Positions 34,845-41,214 of a DNA stretch of 50,718 nt are shown here, in pieces. The notes under the pieces were generated by a model. The model saw nothing but the letters and a program-made list of their open reading frames with translations. It did no database searches and was not told the DNA's origin. The DNA comes from Actinokineospora spheciospongiae (lineage in GTDB: Bacteria > Actinomycetota > Actinomycetes > Mycobacteriales > Pseudonocardiaceae): contig NZ_AYXG01000170.1 of assembly GCF_000564855.1 (NCBI RefSeq), positions 1 to 50,718 on the forward strand, written 5' to 3'. The first letter of the stretch is position 1. Every line of letters begins with the position of its first letter. The translations under genes and the position numbers were made by a program.

Positions 34845-35242
34845 CGGGTGTCGAGGCGCATGGGGTGGTCGGCGGGGACCTCCACCAGGTGGATGCGGGT
34901 GCCGTCGGGGTCGGAGGTCCAAGCCTCGCGCAGGCCCCACGGTTCGAGCCGGGGCTCGCGGTCGACCGGGGCGCCGCGGCCGCGCAGCTCCTCGACGGTC
35001 GCGGCGAGGTCGCGCACCTGCAACCACAGGGCGACCCCGGCCGACCCGCCCGGCCCCTCCCCGGACACCTCCAGGAAGCCGCCGCCCAGGAAGAACACCG
35101 TGCCGCCGGGGAACTCGCGGAAGGTGGCGAGGCCGAGGACGTCGCGGTAGAAGGCCAGGGACCGCTCGCGGTCGGCGGGACGGATGAGGACTCGACTGCT
35201 GAGAAACTCCACGCTGACCGTCTTACCGGTCCGCGCGGCCAT
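34841..35242 (-). CDS. VOC/glyoxalase family protein
   Basis: A 133-residue vicinal-oxygen-chelate protein. Paired beta-alpha-beta modules are visible: SSRVLIRPADRERSLAFYRDVLGL, then VFFLGGGFLEV, LWLQVRDLAATVEELRGRG, and AWTSDPDGTRIHLVEV. Metal ligands cannot be assigned with certainty; the final glutamate in HLVEV is a usual one. It might be a dioxygenase, isomerase or drug-binding protein. Only 21 bp separate its start from that of the divergent PemK-like gene. Confidence 0.86.
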   Translation of the reverse strand: MAARTGKTVSVEFLSSRVLIRPADRERSLAFYRDVLGLATFREFPGGTVFFLGGGFLEVSGEGPGGSAGVALWLQVRDLAATVEELRGRGAPVDREPRLEPWGLREAWTSDPDGTRIHLVEVPADHPMRLDTR

Positions 35243-35249
35243 CCGCGAC

Positions 35250-35255
35250 TAAGGT
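35250..35255 (+). promoter_or_regulatory. Candidate -10 box for a leaderless PemK-like mRNA
   Basis: TAAGGT, 8 nt before the GTG at 35264. The -35 region would fall inside the start of the divergent VOC gene. Confidence 0.45.
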
Positions 35256-35263
35256 CACCCTCC

Positions 35264-35695
35264 GTGACTTCCACCGATGACCCCCGCCCCGCCCGCGGCG
35301 CGGTGTGGCAGGCGCCCGCGCACGACCGCCCCGAGTCGTTCGCCTACTCCCCCGACGCCGACGGCAACGCCGATCCCGGGGAGATCGTCTGGGCGTGGGT
35401 GCCCTACGAGGACGACCCCGAGCGCGGCAAGGACCGCCCGCTGCTGGTGATCGGCCGGGGTGGCGGCACCCTGCGCGCGCTGATGCTCTCCAGCAAGGCC
35501 CCGCACGACAACGAGCGCGACGACTGGCTGGAGCTGGGCAGCGGCCGCTGGGACCGCGACGGCAGGGTGTCCTACGTGCGCCTGGACCGCCTCTTCGAAC
35601 TGGGCGAGGGTGACATCCGCCGCGAGGGCGCCGTCCTGGAGGAAGACCGCTTCGACCTGGTGGCCGCCACGCTGCGCGCCCGTTGCGGCTGGTGA
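35264..35695 (+). CDS. PemK/MazF-like protein, no adjacent antitoxin
   Basis: A 143-residue protein with a MazF/PemK-type core: GEIVWAWVPYEDDPERGKDRPLLVIGRGGG, where the loop plus RPLLVIG matches the family's first strands, followed by LRALMLSSKAP and VSYVRLDRLFELGEGDIRR. These are normally mRNA endoribonucleases. It has a 45-residue N-terminal extension and no antitoxin gene on either side, so it may be a housekeeping member of the fold or be controlled in trans. The GTG start is supported by the -10 spacing. A strong hairpin follows the stop. Confidence 0.78.
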   Translation: MTSTDDPRPARGAVWQAPAHDRPESFAYSPDADGNADPGEIVWAWVPYEDDPERGKDRPLLVIGRGGGTLRALMLSSKAPHDNERDDWLELGSGRWDRDGRVSYVRLDRLFELGEGDIRREGAVLEEDRFDLVAATLRARCGW

Positions 35696-35700
35696 GCTGA

Positions 35701-35724
35701 CGCGGGCGCCGCAGGGCGCCCGCG
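35701..35724 (+). terminator. Hairpin after the PemK-like gene
   Basis: CGCGGGCGCC, a GCAG loop, then GGCGCCCGCG: a perfect 10-bp stem starting 6 bp after the stop codon. No T-tract. Confidence 0.6.
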
Positions 35725-35867
35725 GTTCGATCGGCATCCCGCGCCGCCGCCGAACCGCCCCCTGGCCGTCCACTTCGCACCGGACGACCAGGGGTCGCCT
35801 GTTCCCCGGCGGTGCCCGCAGCCGGGTTCGGCACCCACTGGACGCCCCTCCTGGCACCCGCGCCGAA

Positions 35868-35883
35868 AAAGTGATATCACTTT
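35868..35883. promoter_or_regulatory. 16-bp palindrome upstream of the SPFH gene
   Basis: AAAGTGATATCACTTT is a perfect palindrome and unusually A+T-rich for this DNA. It ends 31 bp before the SPFH start codon. Symmetry and position suggest an operator, most simply for the ribbon-helix-helix protein encoded two genes downstream. Inference. Confidence 0.65.
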
Positions 35884-35914
35884 GCTAGGAAAAAGCCTCA
35901 GTCGAGGGGGAGTC

Positions 35915-36850
35915 ATGAGCGTGGACATCGATCGACCGGCACTGCCCGCCCCGCACGTGCGGGAGCGGGTCGCGTTCGGCGTCGCCGGGCTGCCGTTGCT
36001 GGCGGTGGCGGTCGTCGGCGGCCTGGCGGGGGTGGCGCTGGTCGTCGTCGGCGTGATCGGCCTGGCGGAACTGGTCGGCCTGGGGCGTGGTTCGGCGATC
36101 GCCTCCCTCGCCGTCGGCGTGCTGGCCGTGGTCGGCGCGGGCCTGGTCGGCGGCGGGCTGACGATGGTCGCGCCCGGGGAGGCGCGCGTCCTGCAGTTCC
36201 TGGGCCGCTACACCGGGACCGTGCGGCTCGACGGGCTGCGGTGGGTGAACCCGTTCACCACCCGGCAGAAGGTCTCCACCCGCATCCGCAACCACGAGAC
36301 GGCCGTCATGAAGGTCAACGACGCCGACGGCAACCCGATCGAGATCGCCGCGGTGGTCGTCTGGCAGGTGCAGGACACCGCGCGGGCGGTGTTCGAAGTG
36401 GACGACTTCCTCGCCTTCGTCATCACCCAGACCGAGACCGCCGTGCGGCACATCGCCACCACCTACCCGTACGACTCCCACGAGAACGGCCTGTCGCTGC
36501 GCGAGAACGCCGACGAGATCACCCAGCGGCTCTGCGCGGAGATCGCCGCCAGGGTGGAGGCGGCCGGGGTCGGGGTCATCGAGTCCCGGATCACCCACCT
36601 CGCCTACGCCGCCGAGATCGCCGGGGCGATGCTGCGCCGCCAGCAGGCGGGCGCGGTGGTCGCCGCGCGGCAGCGGATCGTCGAGGGCGCGGTGGGCATG
36701 GTGGAATCCGCTCTCGACCGACTCGCGGCCCGCGAGGTGGTGGACCTGGACGAGGAGCGCAAGGCGGCGATGGTGAGCAACCTGCTGGTGGTGCTGTGCA
36801 GCGACCGGGAGGCCAGCCCCGTGGTGAACGCCGGGTCCCTCTACCACTGA
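35915..36850 (+). CDS. SPFH/Band-7 domain membrane protein
   Basis: A 311-residue protein with two N-terminal transmembrane helices (about residues 22-50 and 60-83) and a stomatin/prohibitin-like SPFH domain: [32 protein letters not shown], then [28 protein letters not shown] and the oligomerisation part [11 protein letters not shown]-like region ending in helices. SPFH proteins assemble into membrane cages or microdomain scaffolds. GAGGGGG precedes the ATG. It lies 6 bp before a ribbon-helix-helix gene, with which it must be co-transcribed. Confidence 0.93.
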   Translation: MSVDIDRPALPAPHVRERVAFGVAGLPLLAVAVVGGLAGVALVVVGVIGLAELVGLGRGSAIASLAVGVLAVVGAGLVGGGLTMVAPGEARVLQFLGRYTGTVRLDGLRWVNPFTTRQKVSTRIRNHETAVMKVNDADGNPIEIAAVVVWQVQDTARAVFEVDDFLAFVITQTETAVRHIATTYPYDSHENGLSLRENADEITQRLCAEIAARVEAAGVGVIESRITHLAYAAEIAGAMLRRQQAGAVVAARQRIVEGAVGMVESALDRLAAREVVDLDEERKAAMVSNLLVVLCSDREASPVVNAGSLYH

Positions 36851-36856
36851 CGCGCC

Positions 36857-37081
36857 GTGGCCGAACGCAAGAAGGTCCTCCTCCGCCTCGACCCCGCCGT
36901 CCACGACGCGGTGGCCCGCTGGGCGGGCGACGAGCTGCGCAGCACCAACGCGCAGATCGAGTTCCTGCTGCGCCGGGCCCTGGCCGAGGCGGGCAGGCTC
37001 CCCGGCGGCGCGGGCGGCCCACCCCGGCGCGGGCGACCGCCGAAGCAGCCCCCGGCGGAGCCGCCGCCGGACAGCCCGTGA
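36857..37081 (+). CDS. Ribbon-helix-helix protein with AT-hook-like tail
   Basis: A 74-residue small DNA-binding protein. [20 protein letters not shown] followed by [14 protein letters not shown] is an Arc/MetJ-type ribbon-helix-helix, with the beta-strand at about residues 5-11. The C-terminal third is Gly/Pro-rich and carries RRGRPPK (residues 57-63), an AT-hook-like GRP core. It starts at a GTG 6 bp after the SPFH stop. It probably binds the A+T-rich palindrome ahead of the SPFH gene; antitoxin-like annotation is possible, but there is no toxin next to it. Confidence 0.82.
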   Translation: MAERKKVLLRLDPAVHDAVARWAGDELRSTNAQIEFLLRRALAEAGRLPGGAGGPPRRGRPPKQPPAEPPPDSP

Positions 37082-37205
37082 CCGGCTGTTACCCTTCTCG
37101 TCCGACGCGCCCGTGCGGCACTCCGCCCAGGAGGAGACCCGCTCAGCGGGGCCACCGTTCCACAGCACGGCGCGCCACCCGGACACGACACTGAGGAGAG
37201 CCGCC

Positions 37206-37469
37206 ATGGCCAACATCAAGTCCCAGATGAAGCGCATCAAGACCAACGAGAAGGCCCGGCTGCGCAACAAGTCCGTCAAGTCATCGGTGAAGACCGCGAT
37301 CCGCAAGTTCCGCGAGGCCGCCGACGCCGGGGACGCCGCCAAGGCGCAGGAGCTGCTCAAGTCCGCCAGCCGCGCGCTGGACAAGGCCGCGGGCAAGGGC
37401 GTCATCCACGCCAACCAGGCCGCGAACAAGAAGTCGGCCATGGCGCAGCGCGCCAACAAGATCGGCTGA
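37206..37469 (+). CDS. rpsT: 30S ribosomal protein S20
   Basis: An 87-residue basic protein with the S20 pattern [35 protein letters not shown] and the C-terminal [23 protein letters not shown]. It binds 16S rRNA early in 30S assembly. The ATG is preceded by GAGGAGAG. It is followed by a strong terminator. It is close to holA, as in mycobacteria, but on the opposite strand. Confidence 0.98.
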   Translation: MANIKSQMKRIKTNEKARLRNKSVKSSVKTAIRKFREAADAGDAAKAQELLKSASRALDKAAGKGVIHANQAANKKSAMAQRANKIG

Positions 37470-37486
37470 CCGAAGCCCGTTCCGCG

Positions 37487-37520
37487 GCGGCGCCGTCCAC
37501 CCCCGGGTGGGCGGCGCCGC
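37487..37520 (+). terminator. Rho-independent-type terminator of rpsT
   Basis: GCGGCGCCG-T-CCACCC, a 2-nt loop, GGGTGG-G-CGGCGCCGC: a 16-pair stem with one T.G wobble, starting 18 bp after the rpsT stop and followed by a T-rich stretch (TGTCGTTCTT). Confidence 0.8.
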
Positions 37521-37544
37521 TGTCGTTCTTGCACACTCGGGCGC

Positions 37545-38045
37545 ATGGACCCCAAGCCGCCGTCCGCCGCCCGCACGTCGCTGTCGCACATCATGACCGC
37601 GGTCGACACCAACCTGCTGGGCACGGTGCACGGCGGCGTGGTCATGAAGCTGGTCGACGACGCGGCGGGCGCGGTCGCGCAGCGGCACTCCGGCGGCCCG
37701 GCGGTCACCGCGGCCATGGACGGCATGACCTTCCTGCACCCGGTCCGGGTGGGCGACCTGGTCCACGCGCACGCCCAGGTGAACTGGGCGGGCCGCTCCT
37801 CCATGGAGGTCGGCGTCCGGGTCGTCGCCGAACCCTGGGACCGCGCCGGGGTCGCCCCCACCCGGGTCGCCACGGCCTACCTGGTCTTCGTCGCCGTGGA
37901 CGCCCACGGCAACCCCCGCGAGGTCCCGCCCCTGCTCCCGGAGACCCCGGAGGACGAACGCCGCCTCCGCGAAGCCGAGATCCCCCGCCGCCACCGCCTC
38001 ACCCGCCGCGACGAAATCCTCGCCAGCCGCGACCCGAAGCCCTGA
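37545..38045 (+). CDS. Acyl-CoA thioesterase (hotdog fold)
   Basis: A 166-residue YciA/BFIT-type thioesterase. TNLLGTVHGGVVMKLVDDAAGAVAQRHS is the hot-dog active-site segment, with GG and the acidic D-D pair. VTAAMDGMTFLHPVRVGDLVHAHAQVNW and STMEVGVRVVAEPW-type strands complete the fold. It would hydrolyse fatty acyl-CoA in the cytosol. A CACACT sequence 7 nt before the ATG is a weak candidate -10 box. The C-terminus is arginine- and proline-rich. Confidence 0.9.
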   Translation: MDPKPPSAARTSLSHIMTAVDTNLLGTVHGGVVMKLVDDAAGAVAQRHSGGPAVTAAMDGMTFLHPVRVGDLVHAHAQVNWAGRSSMEVGVRVVAEPWDRAGVAPTRVATAYLVFVAVDAHGNPREVPPLLPETPEDERRLREAEIPRRHRLTRRDEILASRDPKP

Positions 38046-38102
38046 CCCACCAACGGTAGTCGCTTCCCGGACTCCCCGCCCCCGTCCATCCACAGCCCAG
38101 GG

Positions 38103-38169
38103 GGACCCCCGAATTCCACATTACCGAAGGGGTCCGACAGTTTTCGAAGGGTGACGGAGGTTGTCCACA
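38103..38169. repeat. Hairpin element and DnaA box in the thioesterase-holA gap
   Basis: GGACCCC (38103-38109) and GGGGTCC (38129-38135) flank an A+T-richer 19-nt loop. Read on the minus strand it resembles the hairpin at 21089-21124. A perfect TTGTCCACA lies at 38161-38169. The wider gap 38046-38372 shows no credible gene. Confidence 0.55.
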
Positions 38170-38372
38170 GGCCCGGCGCGGCGGTGACCACCCGCGCGGC
38201 GGGACCGGGGAGCCGGCCCCGAACAGGGCAAGTGCGCCACCTGCTGCCGCACCGGGTGGCCTGCGGTCCGCGCGGACTCGGGCGAGTGGCAGGCCGTCGG
38301 AGCGCCGGACACGGACCGATGGCCGGTCGTTCCAGGTGCTGAGCGCACAAATCAGAACGCCGGGAGCGGGCC

Positions 38373-38539
38373 GGTGATCGGCGAGTCCAACGCGGGCGAG
38401 GCCGGTGATCGGCAACCCGAACGCGGGCGGGGGTCGGTGATCGGCAAGCCGAACGCGGGCAGGGGCCGGTGATCAGCAACCCGAACGCGGGTACGGGCCA
38501 GTGGTCAGCAAGCCAAACGCGGGCGCGGGCCGGTGGTCA
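38373..38539. repeat. Tandem 32-bp repeat, about 5.3 copies
   Basis: Units begin at 38373, 38404, 38436, 38468, 38500 and 38532 (partial), spaced 31, 32, 32, 32 and 32 bp. The consensus starts GGTGATCGGCAACCCGAACG and continues CGGGCnGGGGCC. The last, partial copy includes the stop codon of holA on the minus strand. The period is not a multiple of three, so it is not a coding repeat. Confidence 0.85.
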
Positions 38540-39517
38540 GTGGTCGGAGCGCTGGGCGCGGGCGATCCCGAGGACGGCGCGCTCCAGGGCGTAGTCGGCG
38601 TCGGCGGCCATGCCCTTGACGTCGGCGTTGACCTGGGCGGTGATGCGGATGGCCTCGCCGAGGGCGCGCGGCTTCCAGCCGCGGGCCTGGGCCAACGCCT
38701 TCTTGACCTTCCAGGCGGGCATGCCGAGTTCGCCCGCCAACCGGAACGGGTCGGCGCGGCCCGCGCCCGCGACCCTGGCGACCGTGCGGACCGCGTCGGC
38801 GAGGGCGTCGGCCACCAGGACGTGCGGGACGCCGGTCTGCATGGCCCAGCGCAGGGCCTCCAGGGCGCCCGCGGTGTCGCCGGTGACGGCCTTCTCGGCG
38901 ACGGCGAAGCCGGTGACGTCGGCGCGGCCGCGGTGGTAGCGGCGGACGGCCTCCTCGGTGACCGCCCCGGCGGTGTCGGCGACCAACTGCTGGGCGGCGG
39001 CGGCGAGTTCGCGCAGGTCGGAGCCGACCGAGTCGATCAGCGCGGCGACCGCGGCCGGATCGGTCCTGCCGCCCGCCTGGCGGATCTCGTTGCGGACGAA
39101 GCCCTCCCGCTCGGCGGCCTTGGTGATCTTGGCGCACTCGGTGACCACCGCGCCCGCCTTGCGCATCGCCGCGACGACATCCTTGCCCGGCTTGCGGCCA
39201 CCGCCGTTGTGCACGACGGCCAGCACGATGCCCTCGGCGGGCTGCTTGGCGTAGGAGATGACCAGGGCGGCGATGTCCTGGGTGGCCTCGTGCGCGGCGT
39301 CGAGGACGATCACCCTGCCCTCGGCGAACAGCGAGGGGCTGACCAGTTCGGCCAGCTCAGGAGCTGTGAGTTCGGACACCCGGATGCGGGTGAGGTCGGC
39401 GGAGGCGTCGGCGAGCCGGGCGGTCTCCAGCGCCGCGCGCACGGCGCGCTCGACCAGCAACTCCTCCTCGCCGAGCACGAGTTGCAGCGGCGCGGGTGTG
39501 ACCGAGGGTGAGCTCAC
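38537..39517 (-). CDS. holA: DNA polymerase III subunit delta (HolA)
   Basis: A 326-residue clamp-loader subunit. The N-terminal part PLQLVLGEEELLVERAVRAAL holds the non-hydrolysing Walker-like region, and the middle AFVLDAAHEATQD-type and VHNGGGRKPGKDVVAAMRKAG segments are typical of actinobacterial delta. The C-terminal collar covers GELGMPAWKVKKALAQARGWKPRALGEA. The GTG at 39517 begins VSSPSVTPAPLQL; a CAGGAT sequence 7 nt upstream could be a -10 box. The upstream frame is not conserved-looking. Its stop codon lies in the last copy of a 32-bp tandem repeat. Divergent from the SAM riboswitch of thrC. Confidence 0.93.
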   Translation of the reverse strand: MSSPSVTPAPLQLVLGEEELLVERAVRAALETARLADASADLTRIRVSELTAPELAELVSPSLFAEGRVIVLDAAHEATQDIAALVISYAKQPAEGIVLAVVHNGGGRKPGKDVVAAMRKAGAVVTECAKITKAAEREGFVRNEIRQAGGRTDPAAVAALIDSVGSDLRELAAAAQQLVADTAGAVTEEAVRRYHRGRADVTGFAVAEKAVTGDTAGALEALRWAMQTGVPHVLVADALADAVRTVARVAGAGRADPFRLAGELGMPAWKVKKALAQARGWKPRALGEAIRITAQVNADVKGMAADADYALERAVLGIARAQRSDH

Positions 39518-39682
39518 CCCGGCAATCCTGCCACGGCGGCGGTGCGCAGGATTGCGCAGACGCGGCGGGCGCGCTCTCGGATTCTGGAAACGGGATTGGC
39601 CGACGGCGCGTTCGTTGCCGTAGCGTTGCGGGCGTGCCGAGGGCAGCCTCGGTCCTTGTGTGCGCCAGACAACTGAATACCG

Positions 39683-39820
39683 CTCATCCAGAGGGGCAGA
39701 GGGAACGGCCCGACGAAGCCCCGGCAACCGGCACCCACCACTTTCCACCGCGACGAATCCGCGGCCGGGAGGTCGGCGGGCCACGGTGCCAATTCCGACC
39801 CGCCACGCGGGAGAGATGAG
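39683..39820 (+). ncRNA. SAM-I (S-box) riboswitch upstream of thrC
   Basis: Conserved S-box elements are present in order: CTCATCCAGAGGGGCAGAGG at the start, GGAACGGCCCGACGAAGCC, CCGGCAACC, and later GGTGCCAATTCC. The closing P1 helix is CTCATC (39683-39688) with GATGAG (39815-39820). GAG directly after P1 plus the end of P1 form the ribosome binding site of thrC (ATG at 39832). SAM binding, which stabilises P1, would thus hide that site, suggesting translational control. Confidence 0.93.
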
Positions 39821-39831
39821 GAGTGTCCTCG

Positions 39832-41103
39832 ATGACATCGACCGTCGACATCCAGCAGGCCGTCACCACCGACGCCTTCGACCTCGGCCCCGCCCGCGCC
39901 CTGTCGTGCCGGGAGTGCGGCCACCGCATCCCGCTCGCCGCCGAGTTCGCCTGCGCCGAGTGCTTCGGCCCCCTCGAGGTCTCCTACGACTTCGGCGACA
40001 TCACCCGCGAGAGCATCGAGGCCGGGCCCCGGTCGATCTGGCGCTACCGCGGCCTGCTCCCCGTGCCGTCGAACGTGCGGGAGCACCCCAACACCGAGCC
40101 CGGCATGACCCGCCTGGTCAAGGCCGACCGGCTCGCCGCCGCCCTGGGCCTCAAGTCGCTCTGGGTCAAGGACGACACCGGCAACCCCACGCACTCGTTC
40201 AAGGACCGGGTCGTCGCCGTGGCGCTCGCCGCCGCCCGCGAACTCGGCTTCCGGGTGCTGGCCTGTCCGTCGACCGGCAACCTGGCCAACGCCGTCGCCG
40301 CCGCGGCGGCGCGGGCGGGCTGGGAGTCGGTCGTGCTGATCCCCTCCAACCTGGAGCGGGCCAAGATCCTCACCACCGCGGTCTACGACGGCGCCCTGAT
40401 CGCCGTCGACGGCAACTACGACGACGTGAACCGGCTCGCCACCGAGCTGGCCGCGGAGCACGAGGACTGGGCGTTCGTGAACGTCAACGTCCGCCCGTAC
40501 TATGCCGAGGGCTCCAAGACCCTGGGCTACGAGGTGGCCGAGCAGCTCGGCTGGCGGCTGCCCGAGCAGATCGTGATCCCGGTCGCCTCCGGCTCCCAGT
40601 TGACCAAGGTCGACAAGGCGTTCCGCGAGTTCGGCGAGCTGGGCTTGGTCGAGGCCACCCCGTACAAGGTGTTCGGCGCCCAGGCCACCGGCTGCTCGCC
40701 GGTGTCGACGGCGTTCAAGGGCGGCCACGACGTGGTGCGCCCGGTCAAGCCGGACACCATCGCCCGCTCCCTGGCCATCGGCGCCCCCGCCGACGGGCCG
40801 TACGTGCTCGACGCCGTCCGCCGGACCGGTGGTGCGGTCGAGGACGTCACCGACGCCGAGGTCGTCGAGGGCATCCGCCTGCTGGCCCGCACCGAGGGCA
40901 TCTTCGCCGAGACCGCGGGTGGGGTCACCGTCGCCACGGCCAGGAAGCTCATCGCGGCGGGCAAGATCGACCCCGACGCCGAGACCGTCCTGCTCATCAC
41001 CGGCGACGGCCTCAAGACCCTGGACGCGGTCCAGGACCAGATCGGTCCCAAGGCCACGATCCCGCCGTCGGCCGCCGCCGTCCGCGAGGTCCTCGGCCAC
41101 TGA
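39832..41103 (+). CDS. thrC: Threonine synthase
   Basis: A 423-residue PLP enzyme that converts O-phosphohomoserine to threonine. The N-terminus carries a zinc-ribbon-like CRECG...CAEC segment seen in archaeal/plant-type and many actinobacterial threonine synthases. The PLP lysine is in DTGNPTHSFKDRVV, and the phosphate loop is ACPSTGNLANAVAAAAARAG. The C-terminal GDGLKTLDAV is also conserved. I use the ATG at 39832; a GTG at 39823 would abut the ribosome binding site. It is controlled by a SAM riboswitch, linking threonine output to methionine status. Two hairpins follow. Confidence 0.95.
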   Translation: MTSTVDIQQAVTTDAFDLGPARALSCRECGHRIPLAAEFACAECFGPLEVSYDFGDITRESIEAGPRSIWRYRGLLPVPSNVREHPNTEPGMTRLVKADRLAAALGLKSLWVKDDTGNPTHSFKDRVVAVALAAARELGFRVLACPSTGNLANAVAAAAARAGWESVVLIPSNLERAKILTTAVYDGALIAVDGNYDDVNRLATELAAEHEDWAFVNVNVRPYYAEGSKTLGYEVAEQLGWRLPEQIVIPVASGSQLTKVDKAFREFGELGLVEATPYKVFGAQATGCSPVSTAFKGGHDVVRPVKPDTIARSLAIGAPADGPYVLDAVRRTGGAVEDVTDAEVVEGIRLLARTEGIFAETAGGVTVATARKLIAAGKIDPDAETVLLITGDGLKTLDAVQDQIGPKATIPPSAAAVREVLGH

Positions 41104-41110
41104 GCCACCC

Positions 41111-41180
41111 GGCTCGCGGCCACCGCGAGCCACGCCCCGCCCGACCGGTGCCGCCGTGGTCCCACGGCGGCACCGGTTTT
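41111..41180 (+). terminator. Tandem terminators after thrC
   Basis: The first hairpin is GGCTCGCGG-CCA-CCGCGAGCC (41111-41131). The second has the arm ACCGGTGCCGCCGTGG (41144-41159) and its exact inverse at 41162-41177, followed by TTTT-type sequence (GGTTTTCG). The second is a good rho-independent terminator and may also serve the convergent comEC. Confidence 0.85.
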
Positions 41181-41214
41181 CGCGCGCCACCTGCCTGGCC
41201 CGGGTCGCCGCCGC

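Noticed and set aside
36857-37081. Antitoxin of a toxin-antitoxin pair
   Set aside because: The ribbon-helix-helix fold fits, but neither neighbour (SPFH protein, ribosomal protein S20) is a toxin, and the PemK-like gene lies before the SPFH gene, behind a strong hairpin.
38373-38539. Possible CRISPR array
   Set aside because: The 32-bp units are directly contiguous with no spacers, and no cas gene is in the window.
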